Translations under genes and position numbers: made by a program | Notes under the pieces: generated by a model | Database searches by the model: none | The model's input: only the letters and a program-made list of their open reading frames with translations | Told to the model about the DNA's origin: nothing | Part shown: piece after piece, positions 53,153 through 61,931 of the stretch | Position numbering within the stretch: position 1 is the stretch's first letter | How the letters are laid out: every line of letters begins with the position of its first letter | NCBI GenBank assembly: GCA_049889415.1 | Contig: JBMHDL010000003.1 | Span: 62,001 to 126,000 of the forward strand | Direction of reading: 5' to 3' | Length of the DNA: 64,000 nt | From: JAYQKL01 sp049889415 | GTDB lineage: Bacteria > Pseudomonadota > Alphaproteobacteria > RS24

Positions 53153-54315
53153 GCGGGAGTGGTCTTCACATCATGATCGCGGCCGGGGAGAGTTCCGGTG
53201 ATATGCTTGGGGCAGATTTGATGATGGCGTTATGTGAGCTTGACGCCGATGTCAGGATTACCGGTTTGGGCGGGCAGGCGATGGAAGCTAGGGGATTGAA
53301 GAGCCTGTTTCCGATGGCGGATATTGCGGTGATGGGAATTTTTGAAATCCTCCCGCGCCTGCCAAATTTGCTAAGCCGGATTAATCAAATGGCTGAATAT
53401 GTGATTGCACAGCAACCTGATGCGTTGGTCCTGATCGACAGCCCGGAATTCGCCCATAGGGTGGCCAAAAAAGTCAAAGCATCTTTACCGAACGTGCCGA
53501 TTATAACCTATGTCGCGCCGACAGTCTGGGCCTGGCGACAGGGCCGCGCCGCTAAGATGAAAGCATATATGGATCATATTCTGGCGGTTCTTCCGTTTGA
53601 GCCGCGGGTCTTTGAAAGCTTGAATGGCCCCGGGTGTACTTATGTTGGACACTCAGCCATTCATCGTATGGGGAGTAGCGGCAATGTCTCTTCATTCAGG
53701 TCAAAATACGGCTTTGCGAAGGGTGACATCATTGCCGTTCTTCCCGGCAGCCGGATGAGTGAAATCCGCCGGTTACTGCCGATTTACCGGCAGGTCATCG
53801 AGACTTTGGAAGCGGACCTTGCTGGCCTTCATCTCGTGATTCCGGCCGTGGCTCATCTGAGCACGCAAATTCGTGACGAGGTTGCCGGATGGCGTGTGCC
53901 GGTCACGGTTGTTGAGGGGGAAGACGACAAGCTTGACCTGTTTCACAGTGCCCATTGCGCTCTGGTTGCCTCTGGTACGGTTTCTCTGGAGCTGGCTCTG
54001 GTTGGGTTGCCCATGGTTGTGGCGTATAAAATGGACCGCCTGATGGAATTCGTCCTACCACGAATCATCAAGGCTCCGTCTGTTGTTCTGCCGAACCTCA
54101 TCTTGGACCGGCCTCTGGTGCCTGAGTTTTTAACCGACCGATGCCGCGCTGATTTGATAGCTGGTGCCTTGTCATCCCTGATTGCCAATGAGGGCGGGCT
54201 GCGGGATTACCAGATTGAAGGCTTTAAGGGTGTGGCCGAGCTTATGCGCCCTGCAGGCGGGTCACCCAGTCGGACGGCGGCCATGAAAATTCTTGAACTG
54301 GCTGCGGAGGCCTAG
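53149..54315 (+). CDS. lpxB: Lipid A disaccharide synthase
   Basis: Family 19 glycosyltransferase of 388 residues that joins lipid X and its UDP precursor. IMIAAGESSGDMLGADLM, APTVWAWRQGRAAKM and LPGSRMSEIRRLLP are typical, and the donor-site region VASGTVSLELALVGLPMVVAYK follows. The lpxD-lpxA-lpxI-lpxB run ends here, and its TAG stop overlaps the gltA stop on the other strand (CTAG at 54312-54315). Confidence 0.96.
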   Translation: MSGSGLHIMIAAGESSGDMLGADLMMALCELDADVRITGLGGQAMEARGLKSLFPMADIAVMGIFEILPRLPNLLSRINQMAEYVIAQQPDALVLIDSPEFAHRVAKKVKASLPNVPIITYVAPTVWAWRQGRAAKMKAYMDHILAVLPFEPRVFESLNGPGCTYVGHSAIHRMGSSGNVSSFRSKYGFAKGDIIAVLPGSRMSEIRRLLPIYRQVIETLEADLAGLHLVIPAVAHLSTQIRDEVAGWRVPVTVVEGEDDKLDLFHSAHCALVASGTVSLELALVGLPMVVAYKMDRLMEFVLPRIIKAPSVVLPNLILDRPLVPEFLTDRCRADLIAGALSSLIANEGGLRDYQIEGFKGVAELMRPAGGSPSRTAAMKILELAAEA

Positions 54316-55613
54316 CGTTTGTCGAGTGGCATGTAGTCGCGTTCACCGGCACCGATATAAAGCTGTCGGGGGCGGCCGATACGTTGACTTGGGTCTTCAA
54401 TCATTTCGTTCCACTGGGAAATCCAGCCGACCGTTCTGGCCAGGGCGAAAAGAACGGTGAACATGTCCGGAGGAAAGCCCATGGCCTTAAGGGTGATGCC
54501 TGAATAGAAGTCGATGTTTGGATACAGTTTCTTTTCAATGAAATAGTCATCATTCAGGGCAATGCGTTCCAGTTCCATCGCCACGTCCAGCAACGGGTCA
54601 TCGGTGATGCCCAATTCCGCGAGAACTTGATGGCATGTCGTCTGCATGACTCGTGCCCGCGGGTCGTAATTCTTGTATACCCGGTGCCCGAAACCCATCA
54701 GGCGGAAGGGATCATCCTTGTCTTTGGCGCGGGCAATGAATTCCGGAATTCGGTCAACCGATCCGATTTCTTTCAGCATGTTCAAGGCCGCTTCATTGGC
54801 GCCGCCATGGGCCGGCCCCCAAAGGCAGGCAATACCTGCGGCAATGCAGGCGAACGGATTAGCGCCGGAGGATCCGGCCAGCCTGACTGTCGAGGTTGAG
54901 GCATTCTGCTCATGGTCGGCATGGAGAATGAAGATTTTGTCCATGGCTTCAGCCAAAACCGGATTGACCGGACGCTCTTCGCTGGGCACGGAAAAGCACA
55001 TATGTAGGAAATTGGCGGCATAGCTGAGTTCATTGCGTGGATAAACAAAAGGCTGGCCGATGGAATATTTATAGGCCATGGCCGCAATGGTCGGGATTTT
55101 GGCAATCAACCGGCGGCTTGCAATTTCACGCTGTTTTGCATCATTTACATCCGTGCTGTCATGATAAAAGGCTGACAGGGCACCGACGACGCCGACCATG
55201 ATGGCCATAGGGTGTGCATCACGGCGGAAACCATGAAAGAATTTTTCAAGCTGCTCATGCACCATAGTGTGATTGGTGATGGCGTTGTCGAACTCCTCCA
55301 ATTCGGCCGGTGTCGGCAGTTCGCCGTAAAGCAACAGGTAACAGGTTTCAATGAAATTGCCCTTTTCAGCTAGTTGCTCAATCGGATATCCGCGATGGAG
55401 CAATACGCCTTTTTCACCATCAATATAGGTGATGTTGGATTTGCAACTTGCTGTGGACGTGAAGCCGGGATCATAGGTGAACTGTCCGGTTTGGGCATAA
55501 AGCTTTGATACATCAATGACACTGGGGCCGACAGAACCCTCCATGACAGTGAATTCATAATCCTGCTCTAATGTATTTAGAGTGGCTGACCCTGAAGCTT
55601 TATTGTCCGTCAT
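54312..55613 (-). CDS. gltA: Citrate synthase
   Basis: Type II (hexameric, NADH-sensitive type) citrate synthase of 433 residues, entry enzyme of the TCA cycle. Catalytic histidines are in VLHADHEQNAST-like ILHADHEQN and GPAHGGANEA, and the aspartate is in VDFYSGI-like IDFYSGI. The N-terminal domain with its CKSNITYIDGEKGVLLHRGYPIEQLAE region is that of Gram-negative enzymes. It lies 73 bp after gltX on the same strand but has its own -10 element. It meets lpxB tail to tail with overlapping stops. Confidence 0.97.
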   Translation of the reverse strand: MTDNKASGSATLNTLEQDYEFTVMEGSVGPSVIDVSKLYAQTGQFTYDPGFTSTASCKSNITYIDGEKGVLLHRGYPIEQLAEKGNFIETCYLLLYGELPTPAELEEFDNAITNHTMVHEQLEKFFHGFRRDAHPMAIMVGVVGALSAFYHDSTDVNDAKQREIASRRLIAKIPTIAAMAYKYSIGQPFVYPRNELSYAANFLHMCFSVPSEERPVNPVLAEAMDKIFILHADHEQNASTSTVRLAGSSGANPFACIAAGIACLWGPAHGGANEAALNMLKEIGSVDRIPEFIARAKDKDDPFRLMGFGHRVYKNYDPRARVMQTTCHQVLAELGITDDPLLDVAMELERIALNDDYFIEKKLYPNIDFYSGITLKAMGFPPDMFTVLFALARTVGWISQWNEMIEDPSQRIGRPRQLYIGAGERDYMPLDKR

Positions 55614-55645
55614 ATTTTTCTAACCCCGTTTAAGAATTTGTCGGG

Positions 55646-55674
55646 ATTATAGTTAAACAGAGTTTAAAAAACCA
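55646..55674 (-). promoter_or_regulatory. Promoter of gltA with palindromic operator candidate
   Basis: On the minus strand a perfect TATAAT (55651-55646) lies 32 bp before the gltA ATG, with a weak -35 (TGGTTT at 55674-55669, 17-base spacing). The spacer is largely a perfect palindrome, TTAAAC-N3-GTTTAA at 55653-55667. The -10 is convincing; the regulatory role of the palindrome is inference. Confidence 0.5.
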
Positions 55675-55686
55675 GAGCCAAAAGTG

Positions 55687-57084
55687 TTATTTTTTCCTGA
55701 TTTGCGCTGAAATTCTGCTGATGCAGGTATCTTTGCCCAGCAGAAACAACACGTCATAAATTGCTGGGGATTTTGTCGTGCCCGTAAGGCCGGCGCGCAG
55801 GGCAGGGCCGATTTTTCCCATCTTGATATCCTGAGCCTGCATAAAATCTCCCACGCATTGCTCTAGGCTCTCTTTGGTCCAGTTTGGCAAAACCTCCAGC
55901 TTTGGTAAGAGGTCCTCGAGAAGACCAAGACGCTCTTCATCGAGCGCGTTTTGAAGTTTTTCTTCAATCTCAATCGGTTCCTCTGCCCTTAAAAACGCGG
56001 TTTGCTCGACCAGTTCTTCAAGGCTGTTGGCCTTGGCCTTGATGAATGGCAGAGCCTTTACCAACGTGTCCTGATAGCCTGAGACCTCCGGGAAGCGGGA
56101 TATCAATAATTCTGTCAATGATTTGTCATCCGTCAGGCGGAGATGGTGGGCGTTGACATGCGCTAATTTGTCAAAATCAAACCGTGCCGGAGATTTTCCA
56201 ATCCCCTCCAGATTAAACCAGCCAACCAGCTGCTCCGTGCTGAACAGTTCATCATCCCCGTGGCTCCAGCCGAGTCGGGCGAGGTAGTTGCGCATGGCTT
56301 CAGGCAGATATCCCATATCAGCGTAAGCCTCCACGCCTAATGCTCCGTGCCGCTTCGATAGCTTGGCACCGTCAGGGCCATGGATGAGCGGAATATGGGC
56401 AAATATCGGCACAGTCCACTCCAGTGCCTTGTATAATTGCTGTTGCCGGGCCGCATTGGTCAAATGGTCATCTCCCCGGATGATGTGCGTGACGCCCATA
56501 TCATGGTCATCGACAACAACCGATAACATATAGGTTGGGGTGCGGTCAGAGCGCAGCAATATGAGGTCATCAAGCTGGTCATTCTCGACGGTCACATCAC
56601 CGAGAACCCTGTCGGCGACGACAGTCTGACCTTCACGCGGGGCTTTGAAACGCACCACATAGGGTAGGGCGTCATCACTCTTTGTCTTGTCTCGGCAGCG
56701 GCCGTCATAGCGGATCGGCAGTCCGGCCTTTTGTGCCTTGTCACGCATGTCGTCAAGTTCTGCCGGTGTGCAGGTGCACTTATAGGCCTTGCCAGCCTGC
56801 AGCAATGTGTCGGCAACCGCAACATGACGGTCAATTTGTTGATGTTGAAATACAGGCGGCTCATCCGGTTCCAGCCCGAGCCAGTCCAGCCCGGCGGATA
56901 TTGCATCTACAGCCTCATCCGTCGAGCGGGCACGGTCTGTATCTTCAATTCTTAACAGGAACTTTCCACCTTGATTTTTGGCAAATGCCCAATTGAACAG
57001 GGCCGTGCGGGCGCCGCCAATATGCAAAAAGCCCGTCGGTGACGGTGCAAAACGTGTGACAACCTGCTGCTCATCAGCGGACAT
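55687..57084 (-). CDS. gltX: Glutamyl-tRNA synthetase
   Basis: Class I synthetase of 465 residues charging tRNA-Glu, and in GatCAB organisms often tRNA-Gln too. The HIGH motif is in RFAPSPTGFLHIGGART and the KMSKS equivalent is AKLSKRHGA; the helical anticodon-binding domain fills the last 170 residues. The start ATG 57084 has GGAGAG nine bases upstream; an in-frame codon at 57132 is less likely. The presence of gatB at the left edge suggests it may be non-discriminating, but a second gltX elsewhere cannot be excluded. Confidence 0.95.
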   Translation of the reverse strand: MSADEQQVVTRFAPSPTGFLHIGGARTALFNWAFAKNQGGKFLLRIEDTDRARSTDEAVDAISAGLDWLGLEPDEPPVFQHQQIDRHVAVADTLLQAGKAYKCTCTPAELDDMRDKAQKAGLPIRYDGRCRDKTKSDDALPYVVRFKAPREGQTVVADRVLGDVTVENDQLDDLILLRSDRTPTYMLSVVVDDHDMGVTHIIRGDDHLTNAARQQQLYKALEWTVPIFAHIPLIHGPDGAKLSKRHGALGVEAYADMGYLPEAMRNYLARLGWSHGDDELFSTEQLVGWFNLEGIGKSPARFDFDKLAHVNAHHLRLTDDKSLTELLISRFPEVSGYQDTLVKALPFIKAKANSLEELVEQTAFLRAEEPIEIEEKLQNALDEERLGLLEDLLPKLEVLPNWTKESLEQCVGDFMQAQDIKMGKIGPALRAGLTGTTKSPAIYDVLFLLGKDTCISRISAQIRKK

Positions 57085-57189
57085 GGGCGAATACTCTCCG
57101 TGAATTAAAATAATTGCTCTTAGCATAGACAAACCGGCGCGTCAGCAGTCAATATGGACGTAAGAAGAAAAATAAGATGAGACAGCCTG

Positions 57190-59343
57190 ATGTTTTTGAA
57201 CAAAGTTCCGCTCTTTGCGATGACCGCATGTAAAGCCGCTGCAGTGCGCGGTATTTCTTACCTGCGTGCCATGGCAGACTTATCCTCGGAGGTTGCCCTG
57301 ACCGAAATGCATGGTGAAAGACTTTTTTATTGGTCACCGGTGTTCTTCGGTGCCGGCTGCCTCGCCTATTTCAGTCATGAAACGGAACCGCGCCTGCTGC
57401 TCGGTTTTCTGATTGCCGCAATATTCAGTCTGGTATTTATATTTTCAACCAGGGAAAGTCTGCGGCTGTTTTCGGCCGTTGTGTTCATGACATGTGCCGG
57501 CTTTATCTGGGCGCAGCTGCAGACCGGTGACAAGGATACGCCGATGCTCAGTCGCGGACTCAAGGAGGCCACGGTTCATGGTTCCATCATATTTGCCGAA
57601 AAACGCAGGACAGGAAGTCAGTATGTCATTGCGGTCACGGATATCGCCCGGTTGCGCCACGACCAGACCCCGGAAAGGCTGCGTCTCTATGGCAAACACC
57701 GTCATCTTGATTTTCTGCAACCTGGGTGCCGCGCCAAGATTAAGGCCAGGCTTGTGCCCTTGTCCAAGCCACTTGTGCCGGGAGGTTATGACCCGCGTTT
57801 GGCCGCACATTTCAAAAAGGAGGGTGGGCGTGGTTTCATTCGTGAAATTGTAGATGTATCCTGTGCCGGTCCGCATGCCTTGGGAGAAACGGTTGCACGC
57901 TGGCGGGTCAAGCTTGCAGGCTATCTTGAGCAGGTCTTGTCGCCACAAGCCAGAGGGATAGGCATTGCTTTGGTAACGGGGTTGCGGGGACAAATTCCGC
58001 CGGACCACAAACAGTCCCTGCGTGCCAGCGGCCTGGCCCATATGTTGGCGATCTCCGGTCTGCATATGGCTTTGATGACCGGAAGTGTGTTCGGTTTCTT
58101 CAGATTGATCGGCGCGTTGTTTCCCCGTCTCAACCAAACAGTCAATCTGGCACCATATTGTGCACTGGTCGCGGTCTCCAGCGGTTTGGTCTATTTGTTG
58201 ATTTCTGGTGGTGGAGTTGCGACTCAACGCGCTTTTATTATGATGTGTCTGGTCTTTTTGGCCATCGTTCTCGGTCGATATGCGTTGACCCTCAGAAATG
58301 TTTCATTGGCAGCAATGATTGTATTGCTTCTGGCTCCGCAAAGCGTTGTGATGGTCAGCTTCCAAATGTCCTTTGCCGCTGTACTGGCGCTTGTGGCGTT
58401 TTACGAACACTATGGCCGCAGTTTTTGGCAATCCGGTAAACAGGGACGCATAAACCGCATCGCCTATTGGCGGCGACGGATTATGGTTTATTTCACGACC
58501 CTTTTTCTGACCAGTCTGATTGCCGGGGCCGTGACCGGATATATTGCCGCCTATCATTTCAACATGCTGCCGGTTAACGGTTTGACGGCAAATCTTGTGG
58601 CGATGCCGGTGTTTGGTCTGATTATCATGCCCATGGCGTTATGCGGGCTGGTTCTGTCACCCCTTGGATTAGATAAGCCCTGTTTCTGGCTGATGAGCTG
58701 GGGCATTGAATTTGTGGTCGAGGTATCGGATTGGACGTCGAAAAACGGCGAAGCGATTTTCGACATTCCGCTGTCACCGCCTTCAGCCTTGTTGTTTTTC
58801 ACAATCGGTCTGCTCGGCCTGTGCCTAATGAACGGACCTTGGCGGCGACTGGCCGTCATTCCGGTGGTTGCAGCTTGTCTGTTGATGGGCCGCGGCGAAG
58901 TGCCGGACATTCTGGTTTATGGATATGCCCATCAGGTTGCGGCCCGACAGGCTGATGGCTCATATGTGATGATGTCCCGGAGCGGTAATCTCTATGTAGC
59001 TCAAAAATGGTCGGAAATTATTGGTGCCGGCAAGCCCGCCACATCCGATATTTTGGTTTGTCAGGAGGATGTCTGTCCGATGGAAACCGCTTATGGCAAG
59101 ATTGTCCGGCTCGATACTCCTGACCTGATCAAGCAGGCATGTGATGGCTATGAGTTGGTGTTGGTGCCGTTCAAAGTGACGCCAAAACGAAAATTGCGGC
59201 TTTCAGATGCCTGCCGGGCAAAACTTATCGACCGATCGGTCTGGCGATATGAGAAAGGGCAGGGCCTGATGATCGCGGCACAAGGCAGTCCGGTCTGGAC
59301 CCGGGTGCCCGACACCCAATATGACAGATTATGGATGGATTAA
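57190..59343 (+). CDS. comEC: ComEC/Rec2 family competence membrane protein
   Basis: A 717-residue polytopic membrane protein of the ComEC/Rec2 channel family, which carries single-stranded DNA across the inner membrane during transformation. An N-terminal DUF4131-like part with about two helices and a soluble OB-like segment is followed by the competence domain (GLAHMLAISGLHMALMTG near 280, then about eight hydrophobic segments to 560). The last 110 residues are soluble and do not show the metallo-beta-lactamase HxHxDH motif. It is divergent from gltX and converges on lexA, the ends overlapping by 4 bp. Actual competence is not shown. Confidence 0.9.
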   Translation: MFLNKVPLFAMTACKAAAVRGISYLRAMADLSSEVALTEMHGERLFYWSPVFFGAGCLAYFSHETEPRLLLGFLIAAIFSLVFIFSTRESLRLFSAVVFMTCAGFIWAQLQTGDKDTPMLSRGLKEATVHGSIIFAEKRRTGSQYVIAVTDIARLRHDQTPERLRLYGKHRHLDFLQPGCRAKIKARLVPLSKPLVPGGYDPRLAAHFKKEGGRGFIREIVDVSCAGPHALGETVARWRVKLAGYLEQVLSPQARGIGIALVTGLRGQIPPDHKQSLRASGLAHMLAISGLHMALMTGSVFGFFRLIGALFPRLNQTVNLAPYCALVAVSSGLVYLLISGGGVATQRAFIMMCLVFLAIVLGRYALTLRNVSLAAMIVLLLAPQSVVMVSFQMSFAAVLALVAFYEHYGRSFWQSGKQGRINRIAYWRRRIMVYFTTLFLTSLIAGAVTGYIAAYHFNMLPVNGLTANLVAMPVFGLIIMPMALCGLVLSPLGLDKPCFWLMSWGIEFVVEVSDWTSKNGEAIFDIPLSPPSALLFFTIGLLGLCLMNGPWRRLAVIPVVAACLLMGRGEVPDILVYGYAHQVAARQADGSYVMMSRSGNLYVAQKWSEIIGAGKPATSDILVCQEDVCPMETAYGKIVRLDTPDLIKQACDGYELVLVPFKVTPKRKLRLSDACRAKLIDRSVWRYEKGQGLMIAAQGSPVWTRVPDTQYDRLWMD

Positions 59344-60029
59344 TATTTGCGGATCAATCCGACCAGGCGACCTTGCACCCGCACTTGGTTGGATTTGAAC
59401 AGGCGCGTTTCATAGGCCGGGTTTGCAGCCTCCAGCGCAATCATATCCCCTTTGCGGCGCAGCCGCTTCAAGGTTGCCTCATTGTCTTCAATCAGGGCGA
59501 CGATGATGTCGCCATTATCAGCTGAATTGCTCTGTTGAATGATCGCCGTATCCCCGTCAAGGATGCCTGCATCAATCATTGAGTCGCCCTGAACCTCCAA
59601 AGCGTAATGGGCACCCGAGCGCATCATCTCTATCGGAACGGAAATACGGTGGGTTTCATCCTGCAGGGCTTCAATCGGGGTGCCGGCTGCAATCCTGCCC
59701 ATGACGCCCAAAGAGACGGCATTGTCGTCATTGGCCGGACCGGGAATGTCTAGTGATGTCACGGATGTCGGCTCGGAAGTTTGACGGGGCAAGGCGCCGA
59801 GGCTGGGAGAAATCGACTCCGGCAGTTTCACCACTTCAAGCGCCCGGGCACGATGTGCCAGCCGGCGGATGAACCCGCGCTCTTCAAGTGCCGTAATCAA
59901 ACGGTGAATGCCTGATTTTGACTTCAGGTCGAGAGCCGCCTTCATTTCATCAAAAGACGGCGCAACACCCGACTCTTTCAAACGTTCATTGATAAACAGC
60001 AGCAGCTCTAATTGTTTTTTGGTCAGCAT
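59340..60029 (-). CDS. lexA: LexA repressor
   Basis: SOS repressor of 229 residues. The N-terminal winged helix (MLTKKQLELLLFINERL, then APSFDEMKAALDLKSKSGIHRLI) binds DNA, a variable linker of about 50 residues follows, and the C-terminal peptidase has the Ala-Gly cleavage bond in GRIAAGTPIEA, the nucleophile Ser in VQGDSMIDAGI and the lysine in ATLKRLRR. I start at ATG 60029 by family; frames reach back to 60062. The SOS box over its own promoter indicates autorepression. It follows the trp genes in the same direction and overlaps comEC tail to tail. Confidence 0.97.
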   Translation of the reverse strand: MLTKKQLELLLFINERLKESGVAPSFDEMKAALDLKSKSGIHRLITALEERGFIRRLAHRARALEVVKLPESISPSLGALPRQTSEPTSVTSLDIPGPANDDNAVSLGVMGRIAAGTPIEALQDETHRISVPIEMMRSGAHYALEVQGDSMIDAGILDGDTAIIQQSNSADNGDIIVALIEDNEATLKRLRRKGDMIALEAANPAYETRLFKSNQVRVQGRLVGLIRKY

Positions 60030-60077
60030 GTCCGTTTTCTCCCGATAGCCCATAAAGAACAAAGCGATAACAAATAT

Positions 60078-60107
60078 GTTCTACTTTAGTTCGATCTGAC
60101 GGGTCAA
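60078..60107 (-). promoter_or_regulatory. lexA promoter with alphaproteobacterial SOS box
   Basis: On the minus strand TTGACC (60107-60102), 18 bases, and TAGAAC (60083-60078). The sequence GTTC-N7-GTTC at 60078-60092 (plus strand) is an exact match to the alphaproteobacterial LexA box and covers the -10 and part of the spacer. A weaker GAAC-N7-TAAC occurs at 60057-60071. Confidence 0.85.
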
Positions 60108-60123
60108 GACAAAAATCTGGAGT

Positions 60124-60912
60124 TTATGCCAACAGCGTCTTTGTGGCCGCTTCAATGTCAGGCTGACGCATCAGGGACTCTCCGACGAGGAATGTGCTGA
60201 CCCCGCTGGACCTGATTTTTGCGATATCACCAGGCGTATGAATACCGCTTTCGCAAACCAGATGGACATCATCCGGAACGTCAGCGGCAAGATCCAGTGT
60301 GGTCTCTAAACTGACCTCAAAGCTGCGTAAATTCCGATTGTTGACCCCGATAAAGTCCGGTTGAAGCGCAAGGGCGCGGACAAGCTCCGTCTTGTCATGG
60401 ACTTCCAGCAGTGCGTCCATACCCCAGTCACGTGCGGCGGTCAGCAGGTCCCGGGCCTGGCGGTCGGTTACTGAGGCCATGATGATGAGGATGCAATCAG
60501 CCCCCCAGCTTCTGGCCTCCACAACCTGGTAGGGGTCATACATGAAATCCTTGCGCAAGACCGGCAGAGAACAGGCCGCGCGGGCTGCTTGCAGGAAATC
60601 CGGAGCACCTTGAAAGCTCGGCGCATCCGTCAAAACGGACAGACAGTCTGCTCCGCCGGCCTGATAGGCCTTAGCGATGGCGGGTGGGTCAAATTCCGCA
60701 CGGATCAACCCTTTTGAGGGGCTGGCCTTTTTGATTTCAGCAATAAGGCCGGTGGCGCCGGTTTCTTTTTTGGCTGCCAGTGCCGCTAGAAACCCCCGGG
60801 GTGCGTCAGCTTTTTCAGCCAAAGGGAGCAGCTCCGACAGGGGGTGTGCAGACTTGGCCGTTTCAATTTCCTGCAGTTTGTAGTTTTTGATATGCTCGAG
60901 AATATCGGTCAT
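60124..60912 (-). CDS. trpC: Indole-3-glycerol phosphate synthase
   Basis: TIM-barrel enzyme of 262 residues that closes the indole ring in tryptophan synthesis. LIAEIKKASPSKGLI holds the catalytic lysine, CLSVLTDAPSFQGAPD, VLRKDFMYDPYQV and IGVNNRNLRSFEV are family signatures. It is monofunctional, not fused to TrpF. It overlaps trpD by 4 bp. In many alphaproteobacteria moaC and moeA follow trpC; here the lexA promoter follows directly. Confidence 0.97.
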   Translation of the reverse strand: MTDILEHIKNYKLQEIETAKSAHPLSELLPLAEKADAPRGFLAALAAKKETGATGLIAEIKKASPSKGLIRAEFDPPAIAKAYQAGGADCLSVLTDAPSFQGAPDFLQAARAACSLPVLRKDFMYDPYQVVEARSWGADCILIIMASVTDRQARDLLTAARDWGMDALLEVHDKTELVRALALQPDFIGVNNRNLRSFEVSLETTLDLAADVPDDVHLVCESGIHTPGDIAKIRSSGVSTFLVGESLMRQPDIEAATKTLLA

Positions 60913-61931
60913 GCGTCCGCCTGCCGCGAAAAGGCGACCAGCGCCTCCAGTTTTTCAAGTGCTTGTCCGCTGTCAATGAGCATTGTGGCAAGTGCTACTC
61001 CGTCAGGCAATGTCTTTGAGCGTCCGGCCGTCACGAAGGCGGCCCCGGCGTTCAGCACCACAATATCACGATAAGCCGAGGGCGCGCCCGTCAACATCTC
61101 CTTGAGAGCGCATGCGTTTTCATCAGGGGTTCCGCCGGCCAAGGCGTCGGGCTCTGCTCGCGGCAAACCGACAGACTCGGGCGTTACTTCGAACTCCGTT
61201 ACCACGCCGTCGCTGAGGCTGGCAACATAGGACGGGCCGGTGGTCGTCAACTCATCCAAGCCGTCAGATCCATGCACAACCCAGGCCGAACTAGAGCCCA
61301 ACTGGTGCAGGGTTTTTGCGAGAGGCACAAGCCAGGCACGGTCAAAGACGCCAAGCAGTTGATGTTGCGCATCGGCAGGATTGGACAAGGGGCCAAGCAG
61401 GTTGAAAATCGTACGTTGGGCAAGTTCCGCACGGACCGGGCCGACATGTTTCATGGCGCTGTGATGCGCCGGGGCAAACATGAACCCCATGCCGACTGTC
61501 GCAATACTGTTGCTGATCTGCTCGGCTGTCAGGTCGAGACGAACACCCAGTTTCTCCAGCACTTCAGCTGAACCGGATTTCGAGCTGAGAGCTTTGTTGC
61601 CGTGTTTGGCCACCGGCACCCCCCCGCTGGCGACGACAAAGGCTGCAGCAGTTGAAATATTGTAGGTTCCGGCTCCATCACCGCCTGTCCCGCATGTGTC
61701 AATGGCGCCTTCCGGTGCGCGGACGGCCAGGGCGTTCCGGCGCATAATTTTTGCGCCTGCCGTCAATTCCTCAACCGTTTCACCGCGGACACGCAAACCC
61801 ATGAGAAATGCCCCGATTTGCCCCGGTGTTGCTTCGCCCGAAAGCAAAATGTCAAATGCTGTTTCAGCCGTTTCCGGGCTTAACGGCGCGCCGGCGGCAA
61901 CCTCAGCCAAAATTGGTTTCAATTTGTCCAT
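60909..61931 (-). CDS. trpD: Anthranilate phosphoribosyltransferase
   Basis: A 340-residue dimeric enzyme that transfers phosphoribose from PRPP to anthranilate. The glycine-rich CGTGGDGAGTYNIST loop binds PRPP and VAKHGNKALSSKSGSAEVLEKLG lines the anthranilate tunnel. Length is standard and no TrpG domain is fused. It overlaps trpG by 1 bp (TGATG) and trpC by 4 bp. Confidence 0.97.
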   Translation of the reverse strand: MDKLKPILAEVAAGAPLSPETAETAFDILLSGEATPGQIGAFLMGLRVRGETVEELTAGAKIMRRNALAVRAPEGAIDTCGTGGDGAGTYNISTAAAFVVASGGVPVAKHGNKALSSKSGSAEVLEKLGVRLDLTAEQISNSIATVGMGFMFAPAHHSAMKHVGPVRAELAQRTIFNLLGPLSNPADAQHQLLGVFDRAWLVPLAKTLHQLGSSSAWVVHGSDGLDELTTTGPSYVASLSDGVVTEFEVTPESVGLPRAEPDALAGGTPDENACALKEMLTGAPSAYRDIVVLNAGAAFVTAGRSKTLPDGVALATMLIDSGQALEKLEALVAFSRQADA

